Part shown: positions 36,401-45,589 of the stretch, in pieces
Layout: each line of letters begins with the position of its first letter
Numbering within the stretch: the first letter of the stretch is position 1
Source: Neorhizobium galegae
Lineage (GTDB): Bacteria > Pseudomonadota > Alphaproteobacteria > Rhizobiales > Rhizobiaceae
Reading direction: 5' to 3'
Assembly: GCF_021391675.1 (NCBI RefSeq)
Contig: NZ_CP090095.1
Span: forward strand, 2,857,501-2,921,500
Length of the DNA: 64,000 bases
Notes under the pieces: model-generated
Database searches by the model: none
What the model was told of the DNA's origin: nothing
Seen by the model: the letters and a program-made list of their open reading frames with translations, nothing else
Made by a program: the position numbers and the translations under genes

Positions 36401-37324
36401 GTGGCATCCACCATTGGCCAGATCGTAGAGCAGACACCGAGTAGCGAACTCCTCTCCCGAGCCCAGGCCCGCGCGACGCTTGTGCCGGACTGCATGGTGG
36501 AAGCCAAGCGTATCGCCAACACGGTGATCGCCGGCTGGCATGGCCGCCGCAAGCGCGGCATCGGCGAAAATTTCTGGCAGTTCCGGCCATATGCCGAAGG
36601 CGAAAGCCTGTCTCGCATCGACTGGCGCCGCTCCGCCCGCGACGACCATACCTATGTCCGCGAACGCGAATGGGAAGCCGCCCACACCGTCTGGCTGTGG
36701 GCCGACATGTCGCCGTCGATGATGTACAAGTCGACGCTCGCCATCGCTTCCAAGGAAAGCCGTGCGCTGGTGCTGATGCTGGCGCTGGCCGAGATCCTCG
36801 CTAGGTCCGGAGAGCGGATCGGCTGCCCCGGCATCATGGAGCCGGTATCGGCCCGCAACGCCGCCGAACGGCTCGCCGCCTCGATCATGCACGCGCCGCT
36901 GACGACCGGCCTGCCGGACACCGCGATGATCCGTGGCCATAGCGACATCGTGCTGATCGGCGATTTCCTCGACGATGCCGACCGGGTGATGGAACGCATC
37001 GCCCCGCTCGGCCGCCGCGGCCTGCGTGGCCATGTGGTCGAGATCGCCGATCCGGCAGAGGAGACTTTCCCCTATACCGGCCGCACCGAATTCACCGATC
37101 CCGAAACCGGCGAAAAGCTCGTCTCCGGCCGCGCCGAGATGATCCGCGAGGATTACCAGCGCGCCTATTTCGCCCGCCGCGATGCACTGGGTGAATCGCT
37201 GCGTCGCCTCGGCTGGAGTTTTGTCTTCCACCGGACCGACCATCTCGCCTCCGAGGCGCTGGTCGCCGTGCATGGTTATCTGTCGGGCTTGCCGGCGCAA
37301 AAACCGGGCGGGGGCAGGTCATGA
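36401..37324 (+). CDS. DUF58 protein with a VWA-like MIDAS motif
   Basis: 307 residues. The DUF58 signature FRPYAEGESLSRIDWRRSARDD spans 61-82, and a DxSxS metal-adhesion motif (D102, S104, S106) opens the VWA-like domain. The start is GTG 36401 with AAAGGAA upstream. It overlaps the next gene by ATGA. It is probably the partner of MoxR. Confidence 0.9.
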   Translation: MASTIGQIVEQTPSSELLSRAQARATLVPDCMVEAKRIANTVIAGWHGRRKRGIGENFWQFRPYAEGESLSRIDWRRSARDDHTYVREREWEAAHTVWLWADMSPSMMYKSTLAIASKESRALVLMLALAEILARSGERIGCPGIMEPVSARNAAERLAASIMHAPLTTGLPDTAMIRGHSDIVLIGDFLDDADRVMERIAPLGRRGLRGHVVEIADPAEETFPYTGRTEFTDPETGEKLVSGRAEMIREDYQRAYFARRDALGESLRRLGWSFVFHRTDHLASEALVAVHGYLSGLPAQKPGGGRS

Positions 37325-40161
37325 GCGCGCTCATCTTCGCAAATCCCGCCATTCTCTTCGGCCTGATCGCGCTGCCCGTGATCTGGTGGCTGCTGCGGCT
37401 CACCCCGCCGCGCCCGAAGGCGGAAGTTTTTCCGCCGCTGAGAATTCTCGCAACGGTTCTCAAGCGCGAGGAGACGCCGTCGAAAAGCCCCTGGTGGCTG
37501 ACGCTGCTGCGTATGCTGCTGGCCGCCGCCGTGATCCTGGCGATCGCCGATCCGGTGATGAACCCGCGCGCCAACTCCCTGAATGCCGGCGGCCCGCTGG
37601 TGCTTGTCGTCGACAACGGCTGGGCGACCGCGGCCGACTGGGAGCGCCGCGTCCAGACCGCCAACCTCCTGATCGATGACGCCGAAAGCGCCGACGTACC
37701 GGTATCGATCACCTTCACAGCCGATGCCAGCCATGAGGCCGTGCCCGGCACCGCAGCGGCTGCCCGCGACAAGCTGACGGCCGCCAGCCCCAAACCGCTG
37801 GTTCCGGATCGCGCCCGCGCCGCCAAGGCCGTCGGCGAAGCCATGAACGGCACCCGTCCCGGCACGCTCGCCATCCTCTCCGACGGCATGGCCGCCGGCA
37901 GCGACAACGACGCCATGTCGACGCTCGCAGCCCTCTCGCCCGCCGAGATGCGGCTGATCGAAGGCGACGGCCACAGCGCCGTAGCGCTGACTGACGCGGT
38001 GAACAATGCCGCCGCCATGTCCGTGACGGCGACCCGTCTCTCGACGGCATCGGCGCAGCAGATGAACGTCAACGCGCTGGACGCGCAAGGACGCGCGCTC
38101 GCTTCCGGCACCCTGCAGTTTGCCGCAGGCTCCGGAACCGCCACCGCCGAGATCGCCTCGCCGTTCGAACTGCGCAACGATTTCGCCCGGCTGAGTATTG
38201 ACGGGCTTGCCACGGCCGGCGCCGCGCATCTGCTCGACGACGGCTTCAAGCGCCGCCGCATCGCGCTTCTCGCCGGCGAAAGCGGCAGCGACTTCCAGCC
38301 GCTCCTGCAGCCGCTCTATTACATCAGCCGCGCGCTCCTGCCCTATGCGGACGTCATCCAGCCGAACACCGCCGATCTTTCGGTCGCCATCCCGCAGATC
38401 CTGCAGGGCAATCCGTCCGCCATCATCCTCGCCGATGTCGGCCGCCTACCCTCGGAAACCTACGCGCCGCTGCAGCGATGGATCGCTCAAGGAGGCACGC
38501 TGATCCGCTTTGCCGGCCCGCGGCTTGCCGCAGCGCCCGCCGACGATCCGCTGGTGCCGGTCATCCTGCGCCAGGGCGAACGCGCTCTCGGCGGCGCCAT
38601 GTCCTGGTCGGAGCCACAGTCGCTCGCCGATTTCCCGGGCTTCGGCCCCTTCGCCGGCCTGCCGCGCGCCGCCGACATCACGGTCACCCGCCAGGTTCTC
38701 GCCGAACCGACGCCGGATCTTGCCGAACGCACCTGGGCAAGCCTTGCCGACGGAACGCCTCTGGTCACCGAAAAGGAAGTCGAGGCCGGCCGCATCGTGC
38801 TCTTCCACACCAGCGCCGAGGCGACCTGGTCGAACCTGCCGCTGTCTGGCAATTTCGTCGAAATGCTCCGCCGTCTCGTCCAGCTCGCGCGCGCCGGCGG
38901 TGCTGTCTCGTCCGGCTCTGCCACCGATGCCGCTGCCGCGACCCTCGCCCCTTATCGCCTTCTGACCGCCGACGGCGTCCTCACCACCGAAACCGGAACG
39001 GCCCGTCCGATCGCGATTGCCGCCAACCAGGTGCCGGTCGCGAGCTTCGACCATCCGCCGGGCCTCTACGGCACGGAAGACGGTTTCACTGCCGTCAACC
39101 TGCTGGCGCCCAAAACCGTGATCGCCCGCTTCGATCCGACGACAGCCGGTCGCCCGCTGGTGCGCGAAGGCCTTGCGGGCGGCGAAGCCGTGTCGCTGCG
39201 CCCGGCGCTGTTTGCAGCCGCCTTCGCGCTCCTGATCCTCGACAGCCTTGTGGTGCTCTTCATGAACGGCGCCTTCTCCCGCGTGCCGACCCGCCGCCGG
39301 ACAGCCGGCAGTGCCGCGGCGATGATCGCGGCCCTCGCCTTCGGCCTCTTCGCCCTGATGCCCGGCCAATCCCAGGCACAGGAAATGGCGCCCGGCGCCG
39401 GCACCAAACCCGGCGACGAGCAGATCCTCGAACGCCTCGACACGACCCACCTCGCCTATGTCGTGACAGGCGAGCGGGACGTCGACAGCATTTCCGAACA
39501 GGGCCTCGAAGGGCTGAGCCAGTTCCTCACCTACCGCACGACGCTGGAACCCGGCGCGCCGGTCGGCCTCGACATCACCAAGGACGAACTCGCCTTCTAC
39601 CCGATCATCTACTGGCCGATTTCCGCCACCGCGCCGATGCCCAGCCAAGCGGCGATCTCCCGCATCGACGCTTACATGCGCAATGGCGGCACGGTGCTCT
39701 TCGACACCCGCGACCAGTATTCGTCGCTCGACGGCGGCGGCACCACGCCGAATGGCGAACGCCTGCAGGCGATCCTCGCCAATATCGACATCCCGCCGCT
39801 GGAGCCGACGCCGGCCGACCACGTGCTGACCCGTTCCTTCTACCTGCTCACCAATTTCCCCGGCCGCTACACCGGCAGCCCCCTCTGGGTCGAGGCGCGG
39901 CAGGAAGCCAAGAACACCGGCGCCCAGCTCTCCTCCAGCGGCGACGGCGTGACCCCGCTGCTGATCACCGGCAACGATTTTGCCGGCGCCTGGGCCGTCG
40001 ACAGTCAGGGTGGGCCTGTTCTGCCGACCGTCCCCCCGGACGAGATGCAGCGCGAATATGCCTATCGCTCCGGCGTCAACATCATGATGTACATGCTGAC
40101 CGGCAATTACAAAGCCGACCAGGTGCATGTCCCGGCGCTTCTGGAACGGCTTGGCCAGTAA
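37321..40161 (+). CDS. Large membrane protein with BatA-like N-terminus and C-terminal DUF4159
   Basis: 946 residues. Two N-terminal membrane segments (about 9-26 and 60-77) match the BatA/aerotolerance N-terminal domain. The long middle is predicted to be extracytoplasmic or cytoplasmic between membrane segments at about 627-646 and 665-683. The C-terminal part (about 703-944) begins LERLDTTHLAYVVTG and contains ELAFYPIIYWPIS, typical of DUF4159. ATG 37321 overlaps the DUF58 stop. The role is unknown; Bat clusters have been linked to stress tolerance. Confidence 0.85.
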   Translation: MSALIFANPAILFGLIALPVIWWLLRLTPPRPKAEVFPPLRILATVLKREETPSKSPWWLTLLRMLLAAAVILAIADPVMNPRANSLNAGGPLVLVVDNGWATAADWERRVQTANLLIDDAESADVPVSITFTADASHEAVPGTAAAARDKLTAASPKPLVPDRARAAKAVGEAMNGTRPGTLAILSDGMAAGSDNDAMSTLAALSPAEMRLIEGDGHSAVALTDAVNNAAAMSVTATRLSTASAQQMNVNALDAQGRALASGTLQFAAGSGTATAEIASPFELRNDFARLSIDGLATAGAAHLLDDGFKRRRIALLAGESGSDFQPLLQPLYYISRALLPYADVIQPNTADLSVAIPQILQGNPSAIILADVGRLPSETYAPLQRWIAQGGTLIRFAGPRLAAAPADDPLVPVILRQGERALGGAMSWSEPQSLADFPGFGPFAGLPRAADITVTRQVLAEPTPDLAERTWASLADGTPLVTEKEVEAGRIVLFHTSAEATWSNLPLSGNFVEMLRRLVQLARAGGAVSSGSATDAAAATLAPYRLLTADGVLTTETGTARPIAIAANQVPVASFDHPPGLYGTEDGFTAVNLLAPKTVIARFDPTTAGRPLVREGLAGGEAVSLRPALFAAAFALLILDSLVVLFMNGAFSRVPTRRRTAGSAAAMIAALAFGLFALMPGQSQAQEMAPGAGTKPGDEQILERLDTTHLAYVVTGERDVDSISEQGLEGLSQFLTYRTTLEPGAPVGLDITKDELAFYPIIYWPISATAPMPSQAAISRIDAYMRNGGTVLFDTRDQYSSLDGGGTTPNGERLQAILANIDIPPLEPTPADHVLTRSFYLLTNFPGRYTGSPLWVEARQEAKNTGAQLSSSGDGVTPLLITGNDFAGAWAVDSQGGPVLPTVPPDEMQREYAYRSGVNIMMYMLTGNYKADQVHVPALLERLGQ

Positions 40162-40267
40162 GGACAGCCGATGAACGCCCTCCACTCACCAGCCACCGTT
40201 CTTCGATCGTTTCTGCCGGCAACCCCCATTCCGATGGTGCTTGTGTGCGAAGACGGTGCCGCACGCC

Positions 40268-40398
40268 GATCTCCCCCCTTGTGGGGGAGATGCCCGGCAG
40301 GGCAGAGGGGGTGCCGCGGCACACTCTTCGGCAGTTGAGTTCGCGGCGCCACCCCCCTCTGTCACCTCTGGTGACATCTCCCCCTCAAGGGGGAGATC
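40268..40398. repeat. RIME-like palindromic element A, inside the moxR cluster
   Basis: Two hairpins, each ATCTCCCCC...GGGGGAGAT (40269-40291 and 40376-40397), flank inverted segments AGAGGGGGTG and CACCCCCCTCT. The left side keeps GCCCGGCAGGGC; on the right this segment is replaced by GTCACCTCTGGTGAC. The nested-palindrome plan matches elements at 46592 and 62664 and the known rhizobial intergenic mosaic elements. It fills most of the 303-base gap between the DUF4159 and VWA-like genes. Confidence 0.8.
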
Positions 40399-40464
40399 AT
40401 TGGGAGTTTGCCGCACCGTCATCTCACCATATGCGGCGTCCCCGGCCCATAGAGGGAAATCCTC

Positions 40465-42531
40465 ATGACCATCGAATTCGCCCCCTTCTTCTCCTGGCCG
40501 ATCCTTGCCGCGCTCGGCGTCTTCGCGCTGATACTCGCCGGCCTCTCTTTCTGGCGCGGCATCCGCGGCGCCACTTTGCGCACGCTGGCGCTCGTCGCCC
40601 TGCTTCTGGCGCTCGCCAACCCGACGCTCTTGCAGGAGGATCGCGACCAGCTTTCGACCGTGGTGCCGATCATCGTCGACCGGTCGCAGAGCCAGGATAC
40701 CGCCCAGCGCAAGGAACAGACCGACGAGGCGCTCGCGAGCCTGCAGGACCGTTTCTCCCGCTACCCGCGCATCGAAACGCGTGTCGTCGAGGTGGATGAC
40801 GACGGCGATTCCGATACACCGTCCACCAAGCTTTTCACCGCCCTGCGCTCGGCGATCTCAGATGTACCGCCGGCCCGTATCGGCGGTGCGGTATTCCTCA
40901 CCGACGGCCAGATCCACGACCTGCCCGGCATCAACCAGGACCTCGGCTTCAACGCGCCCGTCCACGGCCTGATCACCGGCAAGCCGGACGAATTCGACCG
41001 TCGCGTCGAAGTGGTGCGTGCCCCGCGCTTCGGCATCGTCGGCGAGGAGCAGGAACTGACGCTGCGGGTCTTCGACGACGGCCGCACCGGCGGCGGCCCC
41101 GCCCAGGTCACCGTGCGCATGAACGGCCAGCAGACCGCGACGCTGCGCGCCACGCCCGGCCAGGAGACGCCTTTCTCGTTCACGGTTCCGCGCGGCGGCA
41201 ACAACGTCATGGAATTTTCGGTCGCCGAGCTTCCGGGCGAGGTGACCATCGCCAACAACCGCGCCGTCCATGTCATCGACGGCATCCGCCAGAACCTGCG
41301 CGTGCTGCTCGTCTCCGGCGAGCCGCATGCCGGCGAGCGCGCCTGGCGCAACCTGTTGAAGTCCGACGCGTCCGTCGACCTCGTCCACTTCACCATCCTG
41401 CGCCCGCCGGAAAAACAGGATGGCACGCCGATCAACGAACTGTCGCTGATCGCCTTCCCGACCCGCGAACTGTTCGTCGAGAAGATCAAGGATTTCGACC
41501 TGATCATCTTCGACCGCTACAAGCACCGCGGCGTGCTGCCGATCCTCTATTACGATTACATCGCCCAATACGTGAACAATGGCGGCGCGCTGCTGATCGC
41601 CGCCGGCCCCGAACATGCCGGCGAGGATTCGATCGCCTCGACTCCGCTCGAACGGGTCCTGCCGGCCGCCCCGACCGGCGAAGTGCACAGCGCCGCCTTC
41701 TATCCGCATCTGTCGCCGGAGGGTGAAAAGCATCCCGTGACCCGCGGGCTCGACGGCTCCAACGCCAATCCGCCCGCCTGGGGCCGCTGGTTCCGCACCA
41801 TCGACGTCGACACGCCGCAGGGCCAGACCGTCATGGAAGGCGACGGCGACCGTCCGCTGCTCGTGCTCAACCGCCAGGGCGAAGGCCGCGTCGCCATGCT
41901 GCTCTCCGACCAGGGCTGGCTCTGGGCCCGCGGTTTTGAAGGCGGCGGCCCGCATGTGTCGCTCTATCGCCGCATCGCCCATTGGCTGATGAAGGAACCG
42001 GAACTCGAGGAAGAGGCGCTGACCGCCCGTGCCGTCGGCCGCACGCTCGAAGCGACCCGCCAGACGATCGGCGATGATCCCGGCCCGGCCACCATCAAAT
42101 ACCCGTCCGGCCGCACCGAGACCGTGCCGATGACGGCTGCCGGCCCCGGCCAGTACCGGGTGGAACGCCGCATGGAAGAAACCGGCTTGTTCGAGGTCAC
42201 CAACGGCCAGTTCTCGACGCTCGTGCATGTCGGCACCGTCGATGCGCCGGAATTCAAGGCGATGATCTCGACCGAAGCCACGCTGAAGCCTTATGCCGAC
42301 AAGACCCGCGGCCTCGTGACCCGCGTCGCGTCCGGAGACAGCATCTCGCTGCCGGACATCCTGCCGGTGCGCGGCGAAGTGCGCGTCAACGATCCCGACC
42401 GCATGGTCATCCGCCTGACCGACGAGACGGTGCTGCGGGGCATCAACACGCTGCCGCTGTTTGCCGGTTTCGCCGGCCTCTCCGCCCTGCTCTTTGCGGT
42501 CGCGGCCATGTGGTGGCGCGAGGGTCGTTAA
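40465..42531 (+). CDS. Membrane protein with VWA-like domain, fourth gene of the moxR cluster
   Basis: 688 residues. Membrane segments lie at about 10-30, 37-55 and near the C-terminus (about 662-684). A DxSxS motif, DRSQSQ (D72, S74, S76), suggests a VWA-type metal site; a later VLLVSGEPHAGERAW / DLIIFDRY region resembles the class I glutamine-amidotransferase-like fold seen in related proteins. Function unknown. It probably shares transcription with the upstream genes unless the palindromic element at 40268 stops it. Confidence 0.82.
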   Translation: MTIEFAPFFSWPILAALGVFALILAGLSFWRGIRGATLRTLALVALLLALANPTLLQEDRDQLSTVVPIIVDRSQSQDTAQRKEQTDEALASLQDRFSRYPRIETRVVEVDDDGDSDTPSTKLFTALRSAISDVPPARIGGAVFLTDGQIHDLPGINQDLGFNAPVHGLITGKPDEFDRRVEVVRAPRFGIVGEEQELTLRVFDDGRTGGGPAQVTVRMNGQQTATLRATPGQETPFSFTVPRGGNNVMEFSVAELPGEVTIANNRAVHVIDGIRQNLRVLLVSGEPHAGERAWRNLLKSDASVDLVHFTILRPPEKQDGTPINELSLIAFPTRELFVEKIKDFDLIIFDRYKHRGVLPILYYDYIAQYVNNGGALLIAAGPEHAGEDSIASTPLERVLPAAPTGEVHSAAFYPHLSPEGEKHPVTRGLDGSNANPPAWGRWFRTIDVDTPQGQTVMEGDGDRPLLVLNRQGEGRVAMLLSDQGWLWARGFEGGGPHVSLYRRIAHWLMKEPELEEEALTARAVGRTLEATRQTIGDDPGPATIKYPSGRTETVPMTAAGPGQYRVERRMEETGLFEVTNGQFSTLVHVGTVDAPEFKAMISTEATLKPYADKTRGLVTRVASGDSISLPDILPVRGEVRVNDPDRMVIRLTDETVLRGINTLPLFAGFAGLSALLFAVAAMWWREGR

Positions 42532-42535
42532 AGGC

Positions 42536-42952
42536 ATGACGCAGCTTGACGTGACCGCCTCGCCCTCCCCCGAGGAACTGGCCGTGATCGGCGAAGGACT
42601 GACCGCCTTCAACGACGCCGATGTCGGCCCGTCCGAGCGCAAGCCGCTCGCCGTGCTGATCCGCGACGTCGAGGACAAGGTGATCGGCGGGCTTTCCGGT
42701 TACACCGCCTGGGGCTGGCTTTTTACCCAGTGGCTGTTCATTCCCGACGCGTTGCGGGGCGAAGGCATGGCCGGCAAGCTGCTGAGCCAAGCCGAGGAGG
42801 AAGCCCGCGCCCGCGGCTGCCACGGCGCCTGGATCGACACGTTCAGCCCGGTTGCCCGCAAGGCCTATTTGCGCCAGGGCTACGAAATCTTTGGCGAGTT
42901 GCCGGAATTTCCGAAGGGCCGCACCCGCACCTTCCTCAGGAAAGCTCTGTAG
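42536..42952 (+). CDS. GNAT-family N-acetyltransferase, first of a tandem pair
   Basis: 138 residues. The acetyl-CoA motif IPDALRGEGMAGKLLSQAEEEARARGC and the terminal YLRQGYEIFGELPEF are clear. ATG 42536 lies 4 bases after the upstream stop with AAAGG before it. It closely resembles the next product. Confidence 0.85.
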   Translation: MTQLDVTASPSPEELAVIGEGLTAFNDADVGPSERKPLAVLIRDVEDKVIGGLSGYTAWGWLFTQWLFIPDALRGEGMAGKLLSQAEEEARARGCHGAWIDTFSPVARKAYLRQGYEIFGELPEFPKGRTRTFLRKAL

Positions 42953-42992
42953 TCTATCCATTCGCTCCGAAAATGGGACGAAGAAGCGCCGC

Positions 42993-43412
42993 ATGGATAT
43001 CGAGCTGAAACTCACCGAAGGCATGAACGCGGACGAGGAGGATTTCATCCTCGAACGGCTGATGACTCATAATGCTATAACTTTCGGCCCAAGCAACCGC
43101 CGGGAACTGGCGGTGCCGCTGCATGGCGAGGATGGCGACCTGATCGGCGGACTGACCGGCTATACCGGCCGCGGCTGGCTCTATATCTCGATGCTCTATG
43201 TGCCGGACGAGTTGCGCGGCCAGGGCATCGCCGGCCGCATGCTCGACATGGCGGAGGCCGAGGCCCGCGCCCGGGGCGCAATCGGAGCCTATATCGACAC
43301 CATGAACCCCGAGGCGCTCAAGCTTTATCTCAAGCAGGGTTACACCGAGATCGGCACGCTGAAGGGCCTCGAAGGAGGCCATTCGGTGACGTGGCTGGAA
43401 AAGCGGTTCTGA
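42993..43412 (+). CDS. GNAT-family N-acetyltransferase, second of a tandem pair
   Basis: 139 residues, sharing GLTGYTGRGWLY / VPDELRGQGIAGRMLDMAEAEARARG with its neighbour (GLSGYTAWGWLF / IPDALRGEGMAGKLL). The pair is a tandem duplication that has diverged. No substrate is evident. It converges on the MFS gene. Confidence 0.85.
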   Translation: MDIELKLTEGMNADEEDFILERLMTHNAITFGPSNRRELAVPLHGEDGDLIGGLTGYTGRGWLYISMLYVPDELRGQGIAGRMLDMAEAEARARGAIGAYIDTMNPEALKLYLKQGYTEIGTLKGLEGGHSVTWLEKRF

Positions 43413-43419
43413 CCGGCGC

Positions 43420-44733
43420 TCAGGCCAGGGAGACCTGGCGCGTCTCGGCATTGATCATCGTGGCGGCAATCGCCGCGATCACCAGCAGGCCGGCGAAAAT
43501 GCCGATCGTCAGGCCGAGACCCTGGACCACGACATAACCGACCAGCGACGGCGCAAGCAGCCCGCCGAGACGGGCCATTGCGCCGGCCGCACCCATGCCT
43601 GTCGCCCGCGACGCGGTCGGATAGAGTTCCGGCGTATAGGCGTAAAGCGCGCCCCAGGTGCCGAGCAGCGCAAAGCTCATGATCAGCAATGCCGCCCCGA
43701 CCAGGAGGGCGCTGGGTGCGACGACGAACATCAGGCAGCCGAGCGACGAGAGCAGGCAGAAGCCGATCAGCGTCGGCTTGCGCCCCCATTTTTCCACGCC
43801 ATAGGCGGCAAGCGCATACCCTGGAAGCTGGGCGAGTGCGACCAGTACCAGAAAGCCGTAACCGCGCACGAAACCGAAGCCCTCGCCGGCGAGCCTTGCC
43901 GGCATCCAGGTAAAGACGCCGTAATAGGAGACCGAGACCAGGAACCAGATCGCCAGGATCATGATGCTGCGCTGGCGCAGATCGCCTGAAAAGATGCCGG
44001 TCGTCTTGACCGGCGGCGGCGAGACGAGGTCGGTGCCTGCCCCGAGCGGCGGATGGCCGTTGACGGCAAGCATCCGCTCGACGATCGCCTTGGCCTCCTC
44101 GTTGCGGCCGGCCCGCATCAGGTAAAGCGGCGATTCCGGCACCAGGAAACGCAGGCCGATGCCGGCGATCGCCGGAATGGCGGTGACCGCGAAGATATAA
44201 CGCCAGGCATCCGCGACGCCGGCAAGGCTTGCGGCCCAGGCGGCAAGCGCGACGATCAGCGTTCCGATCGCCCAGAAACCTTCGAGCAGAACCAGCCAGC
44301 GGCCGCGGTTCCTGGCGGGCAGGAATTCCGCCATCATCGCATAATCAACCGGCAGCGTGCCGCCGACGGCAGCCCCGGTCAGGAAGCGCAGCAGAAGCAG
44401 GATGGTGAAATCCGGAGCGAAGATCGAAAGCGTGCCGAACACCGCGTCGCAGGCGACCGTGACGATCAGCACCCGGCGGCGGCCGATCCGGTCGGCGAGC
44501 CGGCCAAAACCGAGCGCGCCGAGCAGCATGCCGAGGAAGAAGGCGGTGCCGGTCTGCAGCGCCTGCGGTACGGTCAGCCCGAAACTTGCCGCGATGGAGG
44601 CGGCGGTGAAACCGACCGCCAGCACCTGCATCGCATCGGCCGTCCAGACGAGGCCGAAAACACCCATCAGCCGTCGCTGATAGGTCCCCGCTCCGGCGCG
44701 GTCCAGCGCCTCGTCCATGGTGATCGCAGCCAT
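43420..44733 (-). CDS. Major facilitator transporter, NiaP/AAHS-like
   Basis: 437 residues with 12 predicted helices. The MFS loop motifs GRLADRIGRRR (after helix 2) and GVEKWGRKPTL (after helix 8) are present, and PESPLYL marks the central region of the sugar/organic-acid porter side. The N-terminal Asp-rich helix TADAMQVLAVGF resembles nicotinate or aromatic-acid carriers, but the substrate is not certain. GAGGGA lies upstream. Transcribed alone. Confidence 0.85.
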   Translation of the reverse strand: MAAITMDEALDRAGAGTYQRRLMGVFGLVWTADAMQVLAVGFTAASIAASFGLTVPQALQTGTAFFLGMLLGALGFGRLADRIGRRRVLIVTVACDAVFGTLSIFAPDFTILLLLRFLTGAAVGGTLPVDYAMMAEFLPARNRGRWLVLLEGFWAIGTLIVALAAWAASLAGVADAWRYIFAVTAIPAIAGIGLRFLVPESPLYLMRAGRNEEAKAIVERMLAVNGHPPLGAGTDLVSPPPVKTTGIFSGDLRQRSIMILAIWFLVSVSYYGVFTWMPARLAGEGFGFVRGYGFLVLVALAQLPGYALAAYGVEKWGRKPTLIGFCLLSSLGCLMFVVAPSALLVGAALLIMSFALLGTWGALYAYTPELYPTASRATGMGAAGAMARLGGLLAPSLVGYVVVQGLGLTIGIFAGLLVIAAIAATMINAETRQVSLA

Positions 44734-44809
44734 CCGCCTGTCCCTCGCACTTTTCGAATCGTACGGCCGGCATGGCCGACCGATCCCCGAGAGGCTTAAA
44801 GGAATTGGC

Positions 44810-45328
44810 CTATTCGCGCCAGCCGATGACGCCTTTCAGCCGCGGATGGACATCATCACCGATCGGCACGACGAGCACCCGGCCGGGATCGACGGGACCC
44901 GGAAACTGCAGCGCATTATAGGCGACCTTCTCGAAACCGAGCGGGCCGTAATAGGGTGGATCACCGACCAGGATCACCGCTTCCGAACCCTTGCGTTTCG
45001 CCGCCTCGATGGCGATCCGCACCAGTTCGCGGCCGATGCCCTGGTTCTTGTGCGACGGCCGCACCGCAAGCGGCCCGAGCAGATGGCCCTTCACCGAACC
45101 CGCATGGACCGGCGTCATCCTGACCGAAGCGATCGTTTCGCCGTCATCGGCACAGACGAAGGAGAGTGTCCGGTCATGCGGCCCCTGCTCGCGGATGCGG
45201 GCGGCGGCGCGGGTATGGCGCCCGGGGCCGAAGGCTTCCGCGTTGATGAGTTCGATGACCTCGTCATGGGACGAGTCTTCCGTGAGATAAACGAGGTCGT
45301 GCTTATAAAGAACGTTGTGCTGAGACAT
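44810..45328 (-). CDS. GNAT-family N-acetyltransferase (YhbS-like)
   Basis: 172 residues. LGPLAVRPSHKNQGIGRELVRIAIEAAKRKGSEAVILVGDPPYYGPLGF is the YhbS-type core. ATG 45328 is chosen; the longer frame starts at TTG without a binding site. It is divergent from the glutathionyl-hydroquinone reductase gene. Substrate unknown. Confidence 0.87.
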   Translation of the reverse strand: MSQHNVLYKHDLVYLTEDSSHDEVIELINAEAFGPGRHTRAAARIREQGPHDRTLSFVCADDGETIASVRMTPVHAGSVKGHLLGPLAVRPSHKNQGIGRELVRIAIEAAKRKGSEAVILVGDPPYYGPLGFEKVAYNALQFPGPVDPGRVLVVPIGDDVHPRLKGVIGWRE

Positions 45329-45589
45329 AGGGGACCGAAGCCGTAGGATAGAGAGCGGACAGGACAAAGGATCTCGATGACGCCTGTTGAAGCGTCGTGG
45401 TCGATGATCAGCGTCGTCGCAGTGTCCGTACTTCGGTCATGGAGGGAATTATCCTTAAAATCCGGGAAGCGAATTAGCAGGAAAAATTTCCCGCGTCCAA
45501 CGCAAAAACACACCGTTCATAAAATCCTGCCTCGTATTCGGCAGCCGGTGCCGTATCTATCACCTCAAGGAAACTCCAAGGAGATAACC

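Noticed and set aside
45377..45589. N-terminal extension of the glutathionyl-hydroquinone reductase by 71 codons
   Set aside because: The frame is open, but the added residues have no family resemblance and the AAGGAG site at 45577-45582 fixes the start at 45590.
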